From Sandaracinus amylolyticus (lineage in GTDB: Bacteria > Myxococcota_A > Polyangia > Polyangiales > Sandaracinaceae), in NCBI RefSeq assembly GCF_021631985.1, contig NZ_CP070225.1:4340001-4404000 (forward strand): a stretch of DNA of 64,000 nucleotides, given 5' to 3'. The notes beneath the pieces were generated by a model. The model ran no database searches and was not told where the DNA came from. It saw nothing but the letters and a program-made list of their open reading frames with translations. Positions 1 to 8,478 of the stretch are shown one piece after another (the first letter of the stretch is position 1; the number at the start of each line of letters is the position of its first letter). The translations under genes were made by a program, and so were the position numbers.

Positions 1-1
1 G

Positions 2-346
2 GGCGGCGTGGCCTCGGTGCCGCAGACGATCGACACCGGCACGAGCGACGGCACGACGCCGCACACCGACGGACGTCACGTGGTCGGCGACGACTCGTCG
101 ATCGTCGTGACCGACGGCGGCGAGATCCGCGTGACCTACCAGGACGCGACGGTGCAGCACCTCATGCTCGCGCGTCGTGCCGCGGGCGGCGGCGAGTGGA
201 CGGTCTCGGTGCTCGACGACGAGAACCACACCGGCTTCTGGGCGGAGCAGGTCCTGATCGGCACCACGTCGTACGTCGCGACGTGGTGGCGCCAGGAGTC
301 GCGCGCCGCGTCGGAGCAGGGCGTGCGCGTGCTGACCGTCGAGTGA
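2..346 (+). CDS. C-terminal part of an unknown, probably exported protein (5' partial)
   Basis: The reading frame is open from the window edge to a TGA at 344-346, so only the last ~114 residues are present. The fragment is rich in Asp, Gly, Thr and beta-strand-like segments (for example EIRVTYQDATVQHLMLARR, then WTVSVLDDE). This resembles beta-propeller or other repetitive extracellular proteins of myxobacteria, but no catalytic motif is visible. I cannot name a family. A strong hairpin terminator lies about 25 bases after the stop, so this is the last gene of its transcript. The internal GTG at position 8 is probably a Val codon rather than a start. Confidence 0.6.
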   Translation, partial: GGVASVPQTIDTGTSDGTTPHTDGRHVVGDDSSIVVTDGGEIRVTYQDATVQHLMLARRAAGGGEWTVSVLDDENHTGFWAEQVLIGTTSYVATWWRQESRAASEQGVRVLTVE

Positions 347-368
347 TCGCGAGCTGACGGAACGAAAG

Positions 369-405
369 AAGCGGCGAGCGCCCTCGAGAGAGGCGCTCGC
401 CGCTT
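369..405. terminator. Bidirectional intrinsic terminator
   Basis: A perfect 14-bp stem (AAGCGGCGAGCGCC with its complement) closes a 9-base loop. It is preceded by an A-rich and followed by a T-rich stretch. It sits between two convergent genes and can stop transcription from both sides. Confidence 0.75.
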
Positions 406-474
406 CGCTTTTCCGTCGCTCAGATCAGAGACTGACCGAAATCGGCTCGCCCGTGCGAGCACTCCAACTTGGGC

Positions 475-726
475 TCAGGCCGCGGTGCGCGACGACACGC
501 GCGAGACCGGCTCGAGCTCGCCGTCCACGACGCCACGACGCGCGTCGCCGACCGCTCCGATCAACGTCTCACGGCTCACGAGCCCTGCATCGAGCAGCGC
601 CCGCATGTAGCCATCCGCATAGCCGTGCGCGCGCGAGAGCTTCGCGTACGCGCTGCCTTCGAAGCGCGCGCGCGTGACGTCCGCCACCAACGCACGAACG
701 CGATCCAGAAGCTCCTTCTCGCTCAT
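475..726 (-). CDS. Small protein of unknown function (83 aa)
   Basis: I start it at the ATG at 726 (MSEKELLDRVRALVADVTR), because a GAGGTGG ribosome-binding site lies about 7 bases upstream. The frame stays open 9 codons further but without a better start. The protein is soluble, helical and charged, with no signal peptide or metal motif. It lies 48 bases downstream of the DNA methyltransferase on the same strand and may be co-transcribed. It is too small and lacks nuclease motifs to be a cognate restriction enzyme. I do not recognise the family. Confidence 0.6.
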   Translation of the reverse strand: MSEKELLDRVRALVADVTRARFEGSAYAKLSRAHGYADGYMRALLDAGLVSRETLIGAVGDARRGVVDGELEPVSRVSSRTAA

Positions 727-774
727 CGCCGACCACCTCGTGTCGCGATGCATGCACGATACGGAGATCGGCGG

Positions 775-1674
775 TCAAAAAACGCGCGATCGCACGCGCA
801 CCATCTCGGGCTCCCACGCCGCGAGCCGCGTCTTCATCACGCGCACCGCGTCGCGGCTCGAGTCGATCAGCACGAACCCGCGATCGTGCTTCGCAGCCGC
901 CTCGCCGGTCGTCCCGCTGCCCGCGAAGAAGTCGAGCACCACGTCGCCCGGCGCGCTGTGCACGCGCACGATGCGCTCGAGGATCGCGAGCGGTTTCTGG
1001 GTGGGATAGCCCGTCTTCTCGCGCCCGTTGGTGGGCACGATCGTGTTCCACCACACGTCGGTCGGCGTCTTTCCGCGCGCCGCCTTCTCGGGCCCGACGA
1101 GCTTCGGCGCCATGTACGGAACGCGATCGATCGCATCGTGATCGAACACGTAGCGCTTGGGATCGCGCGCGTACCAGAGCAGCACGTCGTGCTTCGCGGG
1201 CCAGCGCTTCTTGGTGCGCGCGCCGTAGTCGTAGGCCCAGACGATCTCGTTCACGAACGACGCGCGACCGAGCAGTCCGTCGAGCGCGACCTTCACGTAG
1301 TGCGACTCGCGCGGGTCGACGTGCACGAAGATCGATCCGTCCGCGCTCAGGCAGCGCAGCGAGGCTTCGATGCGCGTCATCAGCCACGGCACGTAGTCGT
1401 CGCCGCGCTTGTCGTCGTAGCGCGCGACCTCGTCGAGCTTCTCCACGCGGTAGCGCGCGCCCTGGAAGCCGATGCGCTCGCCCTCTTCGTCGCGCGTGAC
1501 GCGCAGCCTTCGTCGCGACTGCACGCGGCCCGTGTTGAACGGTGGATCGATGTACACGAGCCGCGCGCACGCATCGGGCAACGTCGCGAGCGCCGCGAGG
1601 CTCTCGCCATGCACGATGCGTCGCAGCGCCGCTTTCTTGCTCGCGATCCGGCGCTTGCCGAGACTGCCCGCCAT
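775..1674 (-). CDS. Site-specific DNA methyltransferase, beta class (N6-adenine or N4-cytosine)
   Basis: This 299-residue enzyme should transfer a methyl group from S-adenosylmethionine to the exocyclic amine of adenine or cytosine in a specific DNA site. The catalytic motif IV is DPPF at residues 43-46. The TQKPL segment lies at about 225-229 and the SAM-binding FAGSGTT motif at 250-256. Motif IV before motif I is the beta-class order, as in CcrM-type enzymes. The region between the motifs (about 60-220) is the likely target-recognition part. No restriction endonuclease is adjacent, so it looks like an orphan methylase with an epigenetic or protective role. The sequence does not reveal the recognition site. 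Confidence 0.88.
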   Translation of the reverse strand: MAGSLGKRRIASKKAALRRIVHGESLAALATLPDACARLVYIDPPFNTGRVQSRRRLRVTRDEEGERIGFQGARYRVEKLDEVARYDDKRGDDYVPWLMTRIEASLRCLSADGSIFVHVDPRESHYVKVALDGLLGRASFVNEIVWAYDYGARTKKRWPAKHDVLLWYARDPKRYVFDHDAIDRVPYMAPKLVGPEKAARGKTPTDVWWNTIVPTNGREKTGYPTQKPLAILERIVRVHSAPGDVVLDFFAGSGTTGEAAAKHDRGFVLIDSSRDAVRVMKTRLAAWEPEMVRVRSRVF

Positions 1675-1841
1675 GCTCTGGAACGACCCCCAGCAGACTC
1701 GTTCGATCGCCGACTACGCCGAGCCCGAGGCGCGCCGCGAGGTGCCCGATCGCCGCGCCGACGAGCGCCGCGCCGCGATCGGGGATCGACGCACCTCGAC
1801 GCAGCGCACGCTCGAGTCGCTGCTCCGGATCTGAGCCCGAC

Positions 1842-3476
1842 TCACTTCGCTTCGTCTTCGGACGCGCCCGCGCCCTTCGTCGTGCGCTTTCGCGCCGCCT
1901 TCTTCTTCGGCTTCTCCTCGGCCGCGCTCTCCGCTTCGCTCGGAGGCGCGGCTTCTTCGCTCTTCGCCTTCGGCTTCTCGTCGACCGCTGCGTCCGCCGC
2001 CGGCGCGCCCTTGCGCTGCTCGACGACCTCGTTCCAGCCCTTCTTCACGTTCTCGACGAGCCACGCGACGACGTGCGCATCGGCGCCCTCGAACGTCGAT
2101 GCGGTGCGCAGCGTGGTCTGCAGCGGCTCCTTGCGGCCCGGCGAGTAATCCGTCGCGAACACGACGAACGGCGGGTGCGAGCCCTCGCGCTCCTTGTGCG
2201 TGCGCACCACGACGACCTTGCGCACCGCGACCGCGCCCTTCGCGTCCTTCGTGAACACCGCGCGACGCACCACCTCGGCGCTCGCGCGCCGCGTCGCCTT
2301 CACGACCTCTTCCGCGACGTCGTCGAGGTACGCCGTGATCTGCGTCATCCCGACGCTGCCGACGTCGACCGTCTTGTCGGTGCGCTCGCGCAGCAGCACC
2401 GGATGCAGCGGCACCGCGGTGCGCGTCTCGCCGATCGCGCGCCACCCGCTCGACGGATCCCATCCCAGCGACATGCGCCGGATCGGAACGTCCCATCCAT
2501 CGCTCGACAGGAAGTCGGAGACGCGCACCTCGACGACGATCTCGGGCCGCACGAAGCGACACAGCGTGCCCTCGCGGTTCGCGAGGCGGAACGAGCTCTT
2601 CGCCTCGATCGCGCTGAGCTTCGCGTGCCACTTCACGCGATCGTCCTCGGACAGACCGGTGCCCACCGAGCCGACGAGCTGGAAGCTCCCGTCCTCGCGC
2701 ACCAGCCCGACCTGGAGCTCGCGCACCTGCTTCACGTTGCCGGTGATGCGCTCGCCGAACGCGAGCACCACGAGATCCACCGTGCTCGTCGGCTTGATCT
2801 TGTAGGTGAGCCCGCGATCGCTGCGCGCGACCACGCCCTCGAAGCGATCGGCGAGCACCCAGTCGCGATAACGCTGCGCGACCACGCTCGGCTCGCCGCG
2901 CTGCGTGTGCACGACCGTGCAGCGCGCGCCCGCATCCTCGCCGAGCAGCGAGAGCAATCGCGTGTGTCGCGCCTCGTAGTTGCGCGAGAGCGCGTCCGCG
3001 CCGTCCTCCTCGACGAGATCGAACGCATGGAACGAGAGCGCGCCCTCGAGCTTCGTGTCCGAGAGCGCGGTGTTCACGTGGTGCGATCGCGGGCGCTCGC
3101 TTCCCGACGCACCGACGAGCTCTCCCGCGATCACGATCTGCGAGACGCCCTCGAGCTTCTTCGCGATGCCGCTCAGCACCGAGATGCCGTGCAGCACGCG
3201 CCCGTTGTACGCGACGAGCGCGACGTCGCCCTCGCGCTTCACGAGGAACCAGAGCTCTCCGTCGAGCTTCGGCGAGATGAAGAGCTGCTCACCGCTCGGC
3301 AGCGCGCGCTCGACGATGTCGGGCTCGACCACGCGATAGCGCTTCGCGACCTGGCGCTTGTAGCGCTTCAGGCGCGAGAGGAGATCCTGATCGAGCAGCG
3401 CGCCGACGCCCGCCTTGCGCCCGGTCCCGTAGGGCTCGGTGACCGCCGCCCACGCCTTCCACGCCTCGGCGCTCAT
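1842..3476 (-). CDS. ATP-dependent DNA-ligase-like nucleotidyltransferase
   Basis: The 544-residue protein carries the covalent nucleotidyltransferase motifs in order: motif I KLDG at 70-73 (Lys70 is the expected AMP-accepting nucleophile), NGR at 91-93, GELVG at about 118-122, FDLV near 152-155, EGVVAR at 213-218 (motif IV) and YKIKP at 225-229 (motif V). An OB-fold-like segment follows. The tail from about residue 470 is Lys/Ala/Glu-rich and probably disordered or DNA-binding. I chose ATG at 3476, with GGAGG 7 bases upstream; it overlaps the preceding stop as TGATG. GTG at 3479 is the alternative. The gene is translationally coupled to the unknown gene upstream. No Ku, polymerase or primase domain (LigD type) is seen nearby, so it is probably a dedicated repair ligase. 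RNA ligation is not excluded. Confidence 0.82.
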   Translation of the reverse strand: MSAEAWKAWAAVTEPYGTGRKAGVGALLDQDLLSRLKRYKRQVAKRYRVVEPDIVERALPSGEQLFISPKLDGELWFLVKREGDVALVAYNGRVLHGISVLSGIAKKLEGVSQIVIAGELVGASGSERPRSHHVNTALSDTKLEGALSFHAFDLVEEDGADALSRNYEARHTRLLSLLGEDAGARCTVVHTQRGEPSVVAQRYRDWVLADRFEGVVARSDRGLTYKIKPTSTVDLVVLAFGERITGNVKQVRELQVGLVREDGSFQLVGSVGTGLSEDDRVKWHAKLSAIEAKSSFRLANREGTLCRFVRPEIVVEVRVSDFLSSDGWDVPIRRMSLGWDPSSGWRAIGETRTAVPLHPVLLRERTDKTVDVGSVGMTQITAYLDDVAEEVVKATRRASAEVVRRAVFTKDAKGAVAVRKVVVVRTHKEREGSHPPFVVFATDYSPGRKEPLQTTLRTASTFEGADAHVVAWLVENVKKGWNEVVEQRKGAPAADAAVDEKPKAKSEEAAPPSEAESAAEEKPKKKAARKRTTKGAGASEDEAK

Positions 3477-4222
3477 CACGCGCCCTCCTTCGGCAGCGCC
3501 ACGTCCTTCGGCGATGCAGCGACGCGCTTGATCTCGAGGTTCGAGAGATGGAGCACGAGCTTGTAGCGCTCACCCTCGACGCGTCCTTCGAGGAACCCGC
3601 GGAACGGCGAGCCGTTGGTCTGGAAGATCAGCGGCAGCGCAGCCTTCGGTCCTGCACCGACGACGAGCAGCTTCTGCTCGCGATCGAGGTGCGCCGCGAT
3701 GTCGTGGAGGAAGTCGAACGTGAGGCCGTTCACATGCCGGAGCTGCACCTTCCGCACGAGCGCGAAGCGACGCACCACCTGATCGGCGGGCATCAACCGG
3801 CCCGACCACAGGATCGGCGGCTGCTCCTCGCCCACCGTCGCCTCGACGTCGACGAAGTCCGCGCGCGACTTCTCGGCACCATCGGGCGCGCTCACGATCT
3901 GCAGCACGCGCGCGGCGTAGAGCACGTTGCCCTCGGGCCCGACCCACACCCGCGTGGCGTTGCCGAGCCGGCGACCGATCTGCTCGAGATCGATCTCGGG
4001 ATCGCCCTCGACCAGCGCCTTCGAGAGCGCCTCGGGCGAGCCCACCTGCTTCACCAGCGCATCGAAGCTCGTCTTCTCGGTGCTCTTGATCAGCCGCTCG
4101 AGCTTGAGCGGCGCGCCGTGACCCTTGCTCACCCAGCGCACGCGCTCCCCGCGCGCCGGCGAGACGAGCTCGATCTGCGCGTCGCGCTTCTTCGCATCTG
4201 CGATCGAAATCAGCCGAGGCAT
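3476..4222 (-). CDS. Ligase-linked protein of unknown function (248 aa)
   Basis: I do not recognise this family. The start is the ATG at 4222 with an AAGGG-type ribosome-binding site. The protein is soluble, alternates predicted strands and helices, and has no signal peptide, membrane segment, Cys cluster or Walker motif. A middle segment (about 130-150) reads PPILWSGRLMPADQVVRR, and the C-terminal part is basic and strand-rich (YKLVLHLSNLEIKRV). Its stop overlaps the ligase start by one base, and the next upstream gene ends 10 bases before its start. The three are therefore almost certainly one operon. A role as accessory or loading factor for the ligase is inference from context only. Confidence 0.7.
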   Translation of the reverse strand: MPRLISIADAKKRDAQIELVSPARGERVRWVSKGHGAPLKLERLIKSTEKTSFDALVKQVGSPEALSKALVEGDPEIDLEQIGRRLGNATRVWVGPEGNVLYAARVLQIVSAPDGAEKSRADFVDVEATVGEEQPPILWSGRLMPADQVVRRFALVRKVQLRHVNGLTFDFLHDIAAHLDREQKLLVVGAGPKAALPLIFQTNGSPFRGFLEGRVEGERYKLVLHLSNLEIKRVAASPKDVALPKEGA

Positions 4223-4232
4223 CGCCCTTCCC

Positions 4233-4844
4233 TCACATCATCGAGAAGTCGAGATCGTCCGAGAGCTCGTCGGTCTCTTCGCCCGAGGGCTCGATCGCGA
4301 GCGGCAGCGCCTCGCGCTCGAGCATCTCGAACCCGGTCGGCTGCGCGACCATCGCGAAGTAGCCCTCGTCGTTCTTCACCACGAAGAGCACGTCCTGATC
4401 GAAGCCGTCGCGATAGCAGAACGGGATCTCGACGATCGCGCCTTTCGCGAGCGCGTCCTCGAGCTTCGGCGAGAGCGCCTCCGCGTCGAGCTGGTAGATC
4501 GCGCTCGTGACGTGATCGAGCACGCGCTTGGGATCGACGATCGTCGCGTCCTGCGCGACGCCGAGCGTCGAGGGATGCGTGTCGAGCGGGTGCCCTCCCT
4601 CGTCGACCGCGAGGCGAGCGTCCTGCTCGACCGCGTCCCAGCGCTCGTCGATCCACACGTGCGCGGTGCCGCCGGTCGGCACGAGCGCGGTCCCGTCGGC
4701 CGTCAGATAGGCCTGCGCGCACGCGCGGCTCTGCTCGTCGACCACCACGCGCTGCTTGCGCCCGTAGAGCTTGTCGCGCTCGACCTTCGCGAACGCGAAC
4801 GCGCTCTCCTCGTCCCCGAGACGCACCACGATCGAACGCGCCAT
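4233..4844 (-). CDS. Ligase-operon first gene, unknown function (203 aa)
   Basis: It starts at the ATG at 4844, with GAGGAG about 8 bases upstream. The residues read MARSIVVRLGDEESAFAF and later KLYGRKQRVVVDEQ. The C-terminus is acidic (SGEETDELSDDLDF), a pattern often used for protein-protein contact. No enzyme motif or transmembrane segment is visible and I cannot assign a family. The downstream order is this gene, the 248-residue unknown, then the ATP-dependent ligase, with gaps of 10 and -1 bases. This gene is therefore the promoter-proximal member of a three-gene unit. The LysR gene ends only 41 bases upstream and might be part of the same transcript. Confidence 0.7.
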   Translation of the reverse strand: MARSIVVRLGDEESAFAFAKVERDKLYGRKQRVVVDEQSRACAQAYLTADGTALVPTGGTAHVWIDERWDAVEQDARLAVDEGGHPLDTHPSTLGVAQDATIVDPKRVLDHVTSAIYQLDAEALSPKLEDALAKGAIVEIPFCYRDGFDQDVLFVVKNDEGYFAMVAQPTGFEMLEREALPLAIEPSGEETDELSDDLDFSMM

Positions 4845-4885
4845 TCCCGTGCTCCTCGCCCCGCTCCGAGGCGGGGACCGGCATC

Positions 4886-5824
4886 CTATCGCGATACGCT
4901 CGCGGCGGCGCGCATCCCCCGCCCGTGCGCGACCAGCGCGTCGAGGAGCAGGCGCATCGCGCTCGTCACGTGCGCGTCGGCGCGGCGCACCACCGCGATC
5001 GAGTCCTCGTAGGCCGGCAGCGCATCGTCGAGCGCGACGAGGCGTCCTCCGGCGACGCCATGGCTCGCGACGCGACGCGGCAGGATGCCGACGCCGGTGC
5101 CGTCGAGCACCAGGCTCTTCACGAGCTCCATGCTCGAGCACGGCAGCGGGCGCGAGGCTCGCAGGTCGCGCTTCTCGAGCGCGACGAGCAGCCACTGCAC
5201 CTGCCGCAGCTCGGGCACGTAGAGCAGCGGGTGCGAGCACAAGAGCGCGTGGGGCTCGCGACGTGCGCTGCGCCGCAGCGACGACGCGACGACGAGCTCG
5301 ACGCGATCCTCGAAGAGCGTCTGCACGACGTGCTCGGGATGCGGCTCGGGGTTCACCACGATGCCGACGTCGACCACACGATCGAGCACCGCGCGCTGCA
5401 CGTCGCGCGAGTTGCCGTTCCAGAGCGCGAGCTCGATCCCCGGATGACGCGCGAGGAACGGCGCCATGAGCCCGGGCAGGAAGTACGCGCCGAGGCTCTC
5501 GTGACATCCGAGCGTGAAGCGCCCGCGCGGCTCCTTCTCGAGCCCCTCGATCTCGGTGCGCGCATCGGCGAGCGAGCGCATCACCTGACGCGCATGGCGC
5601 AGCAGCGCATCGCCGCTCGACGTGGTGCGCACGCCGCGGCTGGTGCGGACGAAGAGCGTCGTGCCGAGCTCCTCCTCGAGCTTGCGCAGCGCGACGGTGA
5701 GCGAGGGCTGGCTGATGCGGAGCGCGCGCGACGCGGCGGTGAGGCTGCCGAGCTCCGCGATGGACACGAAGTAGCGCAGCGCAGCCGGCGTCAGCGCGTC
5801 GGGCGACATCGCCGCATTCGACAT
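4886..5824 (-). CDS. LysR-family transcriptional regulator
   Basis: This is a standard-length (312 aa) LysR regulator. The N-terminal winged helix-turn-helix spans about residues 14-75, with the typical text SLTAASRALRISQPSLT followed by KLEEELGTTLFVRTSRG. The remaining ~220 residues form the periplasmic-binding-protein-like effector domain; the inducer cannot be predicted. The start codon is duplicated by a 15-bp tandem repeat, so translation may begin at residue 1 (5824) or residue 6 (5809); neither has a clear ribosome-binding site. No divergently oriented target gene is adjacent, which is unusual for the family. The small gene upstream is on the same strand. Confidence 0.88.
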   Translation of the reverse strand: MSNAAMSPDALTPAALRYFVSIAELGSLTAASRALRISQPSLTVALRKLEEELGTTLFVRTSRGVRTTSSGDALLRHARQVMRSLADARTEIEGLEKEPRGRFTLGCHESLGAYFLPGLMAPFLARHPGIELALWNGNSRDVQRAVLDRVVDVGIVVNPEPHPEHVVQTLFEDRVELVVASSLRRSARREPHALLCSHPLLYVPELRQVQWLLVALEKRDLRASRPLPCSSMELVKSLVLDGTGVGILPRRVASHGVAGGRLVALDDALPAYEDSIAVVRRADAHVTSAMRLLLDALVAHGRGMRAAASVSR

Positions 5825-5834
5825 AGCCGCATTC
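5805..5834. repeat. 15-bp tandem duplication over the LysR start codon
   Basis: Two adjacent 15-bp units differ by one base. On the minus strand each reads GAATGCGGC-N-ATGTC. The copy duplicates five codons, including the ATG, giving two in-frame candidate starts. Confidence 0.8.
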
Positions 5835-5864
5835 TATGGCGCGCGCGGGCGCGATAGAACGCGC

Positions 5865-6197
5865 TCAGTTCATCAGCTGCGGCGCTTCCTCGTCGCGCGG
5901 GCCGAAGATCGCGTCCCAGTTCTCGCGGTATGCGGGGGTCGCGACCTGCGCCGGGCCGCTCTTCGGCGCGTAGTGGCTCTCGACGTCGAAGAGCGGCGTG
6001 CCTTCGCGGTGGGTGAGCGACACGAGCTCGCCTTGGATCGGCTGCCCTTCCTGCACCGGATGGATCGCGCCGGCCTCGATGCGATCCTCGCGCTTGCGCA
6101 GCACGCGCCAGCCTCGGCCGTCATCGGTCGGCGAGTGCACGAGGACGACGTCCTCGCTCTTCGGAGCCGCGGTCTTCTTCTCGTCGCGCGAGTCCAC
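5865..6197 (-). CDS. Small conserved-looking protein of unknown function (110 aa)
   Basis: It begins at a GTG (6197) and has no obvious ribosome-binding site. The protein is soluble. A central part of mixed strands (VVLVHSPTDDGRGWRVLRKR and IQGELVSLTHREGTPLFDV) suggests a small beta-barrel. A Pro/Ala-rich C-terminus ends in ENWDAIFGPRDEEAPQLMN. I do not recognise the family. It lies 40 bases upstream of the LysR gene on the same strand. Confidence 0.6.
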   Translation of the reverse strand: MDSRDEKKTAAPKSEDVVLVHSPTDDGRGWRVLRKREDRIEAGAIHPVQEGQPIQGELVSLTHREGTPLFDVESHYAPKSGPAQVATPAYRENWDAIFGPRDEEAPQLMN

Positions 6198-6245
6198 GAG
6201 CGCGATTCTAGGGCGACGCCCAGCGGTCGCAACGCGCGCGGCTGG

Positions 6246-7742
6246 TCATTCACTGCTGACCGCGGGGGGAAGCACAGCGACGGGCGTCGTGCGGCTCAGC
6301 GTCGTTCCGTCGCCGAGATTCCCAGCGAGATTTCGACCCCAGCACTCAACGGCTCCCTCGGCGGTCACGACACACGAGTGAGCGACTCCGGTTGCGAGAG
6401 CGATGGCCGCGCCCCGCAAAGCGACTGGCCCGGGCGCGGACCTATCGACCGATGTGCCGTCCCCTAGCTCGCCCTCGTTGTTTCGGCCCCAACACTCGAC
6501 CGCGCCCGTGGAGATGAGCGCACACGCGTGGAACGTGCCGCCGTCCACGCCGAGCACGCCGCTCTCGAGTCCGCGTACGGTCGTCGGCGCGTTCCGCAGG
6601 GTCGTCGTCCCGTCGCCAACCTGGCCCTCGGAATTGCGCCCCCAGCAGCGGAGTCCGCCCGCGGCCAAAACCGCGCACGTGTTCCAGAGACCAGCACCGA
6701 TCGAGTAGACGCTCGGTCCGAGATTGGCGACAGCAGTGGGTGACGCGCTGTCTGCGCGGTCGGGGACCCCGGCGCCGTCCGTCCCGTCGCCGAGCTGACC
6801 GTGTGCGTTGCTGCCCCAGCACTCGAGCGTTCGTCCGGATCGAATCGCGCACGCATGTCCGCCACCGACGCGCATCGCGATGGCGTCATCGATCCCCTCG
6901 ACTGGAGTCGGTACGACGCGCCGCTCCTCGGTCCCGTCGCCGATCTGACCGGAGCCGTTGTAACCCCAACAGAGCGCCTCGCCGCTCGAACGCCACGCGC
7001 ACGTGCTGTTGCTGCCTGCCGAGACCCCGACGAATGCTGCTCCAGGCGAGAGCACCGGCACCGGGGTCGGTTGTGCGGTGGATGTTTCGCCATTTCCGAG
7101 CTGTCCGGAGTTATTGGCCCCCCAACAAAGCACCTGCCCAGACTCGAGCAGCGCACAGGTGTGGCTGCCCCGCGAGGACGAGATCGCCACCGCGTTCTGA
7201 AGTCCGGCGACGCGCACCGGAACGAGGCTGTCGAGAGTCGTTCCGTCTCCGAGTTGACCGTACTCGTTATCCCCCCAACACACGACGTCACCGGCTTCGC
7301 GCAGTGCACACGAGTGGAGGCCGCCCGCGGCGATGGCGATCGCATCGTTGCAGACGCCGTGTTCACATGCCCAGCCGCACGCGTCGCCACAGCCTCCGCA
7401 GTGCGCGAGAGTGTCCAGCTGCGTTTCGCAGCCGTTGTCGTCGCTCGAGTCGCAGTCGGCCCATCCCTCCGGGCACAGACTCACCGAACCATCGACACCG
7501 GTGTCTCCAAGCTCCTGGGCGCTCGAGGCGTCCGTCGGTGCGCTGCCATCCCCGGCATCCCCGACGATCCCGCCGTCTCCGACGAGCGCAACGCAGGCAC
7601 CGTCAATCGCGTGGCGGCCCGCAGGACAGACGCACTGGTGCTCGTCCGCGTCGTATTCGAGCTCGCCGCACTGCAGCGGTGACCCACAGGCCGCGCACAG
7701 ACACACGCAGAGCGCAACCAACACGAGACGAACCATCCGCAT
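6246..7742 (-). CDS. RCC1-repeat lipoprotein
   Basis: This 498-residue exported lipoprotein has a signal peptide ending in lipobox LCAAC (Cys19) and a start with GGAGG 6 bases upstream. Residues ~20-130 hold Cys pairs and a Gly/Asp-rich spacer. From ~135 to the end there are seven RCC1-type blades. Each is marked by a CWG-x-N-x2-GQLGDGT motif, with a preceding H-x-CAL or similar strand carrying a paired Cys. RCC1 repeats fold as a seven-bladed beta-propeller, and seven blades would close one propeller exactly. The Cys pairs in the blades suggest disulfides, which fits the cell surface. A binding role is inferred; no ligand can be named. Confidence 0.85.
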   Translation of the reverse strand: MRMVRLVLVALCVCLCAACGSPLQCGELEYDADEHQCVCPAGRHAIDGACVALVGDGGIVGDAGDGSAPTDASSAQELGDTGVDGSVSLCPEGWADCDSSDDNGCETQLDTLAHCGGCGDACGWACEHGVCNDAIAIAAGGLHSCALREAGDVVCWGDNEYGQLGDGTTLDSLVPVRVAGLQNAVAISSSRGSHTCALLESGQVLCWGANNSGQLGNGETSTAQPTPVPVLSPGAAFVGVSAGSNSTCAWRSSGEALCWGYNGSGQIGDGTEERRVVPTPVEGIDDAIAMRVGGGHACAIRSGRTLECWGSNAHGQLGDGTDGAGVPDRADSASPTAVANLGPSVYSIGAGLWNTCAVLAAGGLRCWGRNSEGQVGDGTTTLRNAPTTVRGLESGVLGVDGGTFHACALISTGAVECWGRNNEGELGDGTSVDRSAPGPVALRGAAIALATGVAHSCVVTAEGAVECWGRNLAGNLGDGTTLSRTTPVAVLPPAVSSE

Positions 7743-7826
7743 CTCATCCTCCTCATGGAGCAGGTCAGATGCGTGTGAATCGCTCGATCGCTCTCGTCGT
7801 TGCGGGTGAACCTCGGCGACAGCGCT

Positions 7827-8447
7827 TCACAGTAGCGTGCAATCGGCAGCGCACGTGGTGGCGTCCGGCGGATCGCACTCCTCCTGCGGCGCCGTCACGA
7901 CGGTATCGCCACATCGCAGCACGCCGCTGCACGCGGTGTTGCACATGCCGTAGGTGCCGTTGCTCGCGCCGTCGTCGCAGTCTTCCTGCGGCGCATCGGT
8001 GTCGCCGTCGCCGCAACGCGGTGCGGTCGTGCGCTCGATCTCGTTCTCGCACGTCGCGTCGCAGATCATGCAGGGCGGCGTCGAGCCGTATGCGCACTCG
8101 GCCTCGGTCACCGTGTTGCCGTCGTCGCAGGCCTCGGTGCCTTCCTCGGTGCCGTTGCCGCAGGTCATCGCAACCGCGGCGTCGGTGCCCGCATCGTCCA
8201 TCGCCGCGTCGGTCCCGGCGTCGTCCGTGCCCGCATCGTCCATCGCCGCGTCGGTTCCGGCGTCGTCGCCGCCGGCGTCGCTGCCCGCGTCCATCGCGTT
8301 GCCGCCCCCGTCGGCGGGGCCTCCGTCGGAGCCCGCGTCGTCCACGATCCGGCTGCGATCGAAGTCGACGATCAGCTGGCATCCCGGCAGCGCGAGGCCG
8401 ATCAGCAGGGCCGCGATCATCCGGGCCCGGGCGTTCACTCCAAGCAT
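7827..8447 (-). CDS. Lipoprotein with myxobacterial Cys-rich repeats
   Basis: I choose ATG 8447 because GGAGG lies 9 bases upstream; a GTG at 8465 is possible. The signal peptide ends at LALPGC (Cys23). A low-complexity spacer of Asp-Ala-Gly-Thr units follows, encoded by near-identical DNA repeats around 8180-8300. The C-terminal ~110 residues hold three Cys-rich units with the signature CGNG-x-E-G-T-EACDDGN and variants (RCGDGDTDAPQEDCDDG, LRCGDTVVTAPQEECDPP). This is the myxobacterial disulfide repeat found in surface proteins of Myxococcota. It is probably anchored in the outer membrane; the function is unknown. Confidence 0.82.
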   Translation of the reverse strand: MLGVNARARMIAALLIGLALPGCQLIVDFDRSRIVDDAGSDGGPADGGGNAMDAGSDAGGDDAGTDAAMDDAGTDDAGTDAAMDDAGTDAAVAMTCGNGTEEGTEACDDGNTVTEAECAYGSTPPCMICDATCENEIERTTAPRCGDGDTDAPQEDCDDGASNGTYGMCNTACSGVLRCGDTVVTAPQEECDPPDATTCAADCTLL

Positions 8448-8478
8448 CCTCTGGATCCTCCGCACGAAGCCAAGCCGG

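Noticed and set aside
475-726. Restriction endonuclease partner of the methyltransferase
   Set aside because: 83 residues without PD-(D/E)xK, HNH or GIY-YIG motifs.
1673-1834. 53-codon plus-strand frame divergent from the methyltransferase
   Set aside because: Its ATG overlaps the methylase start codon and no ribosome-binding site precedes it.
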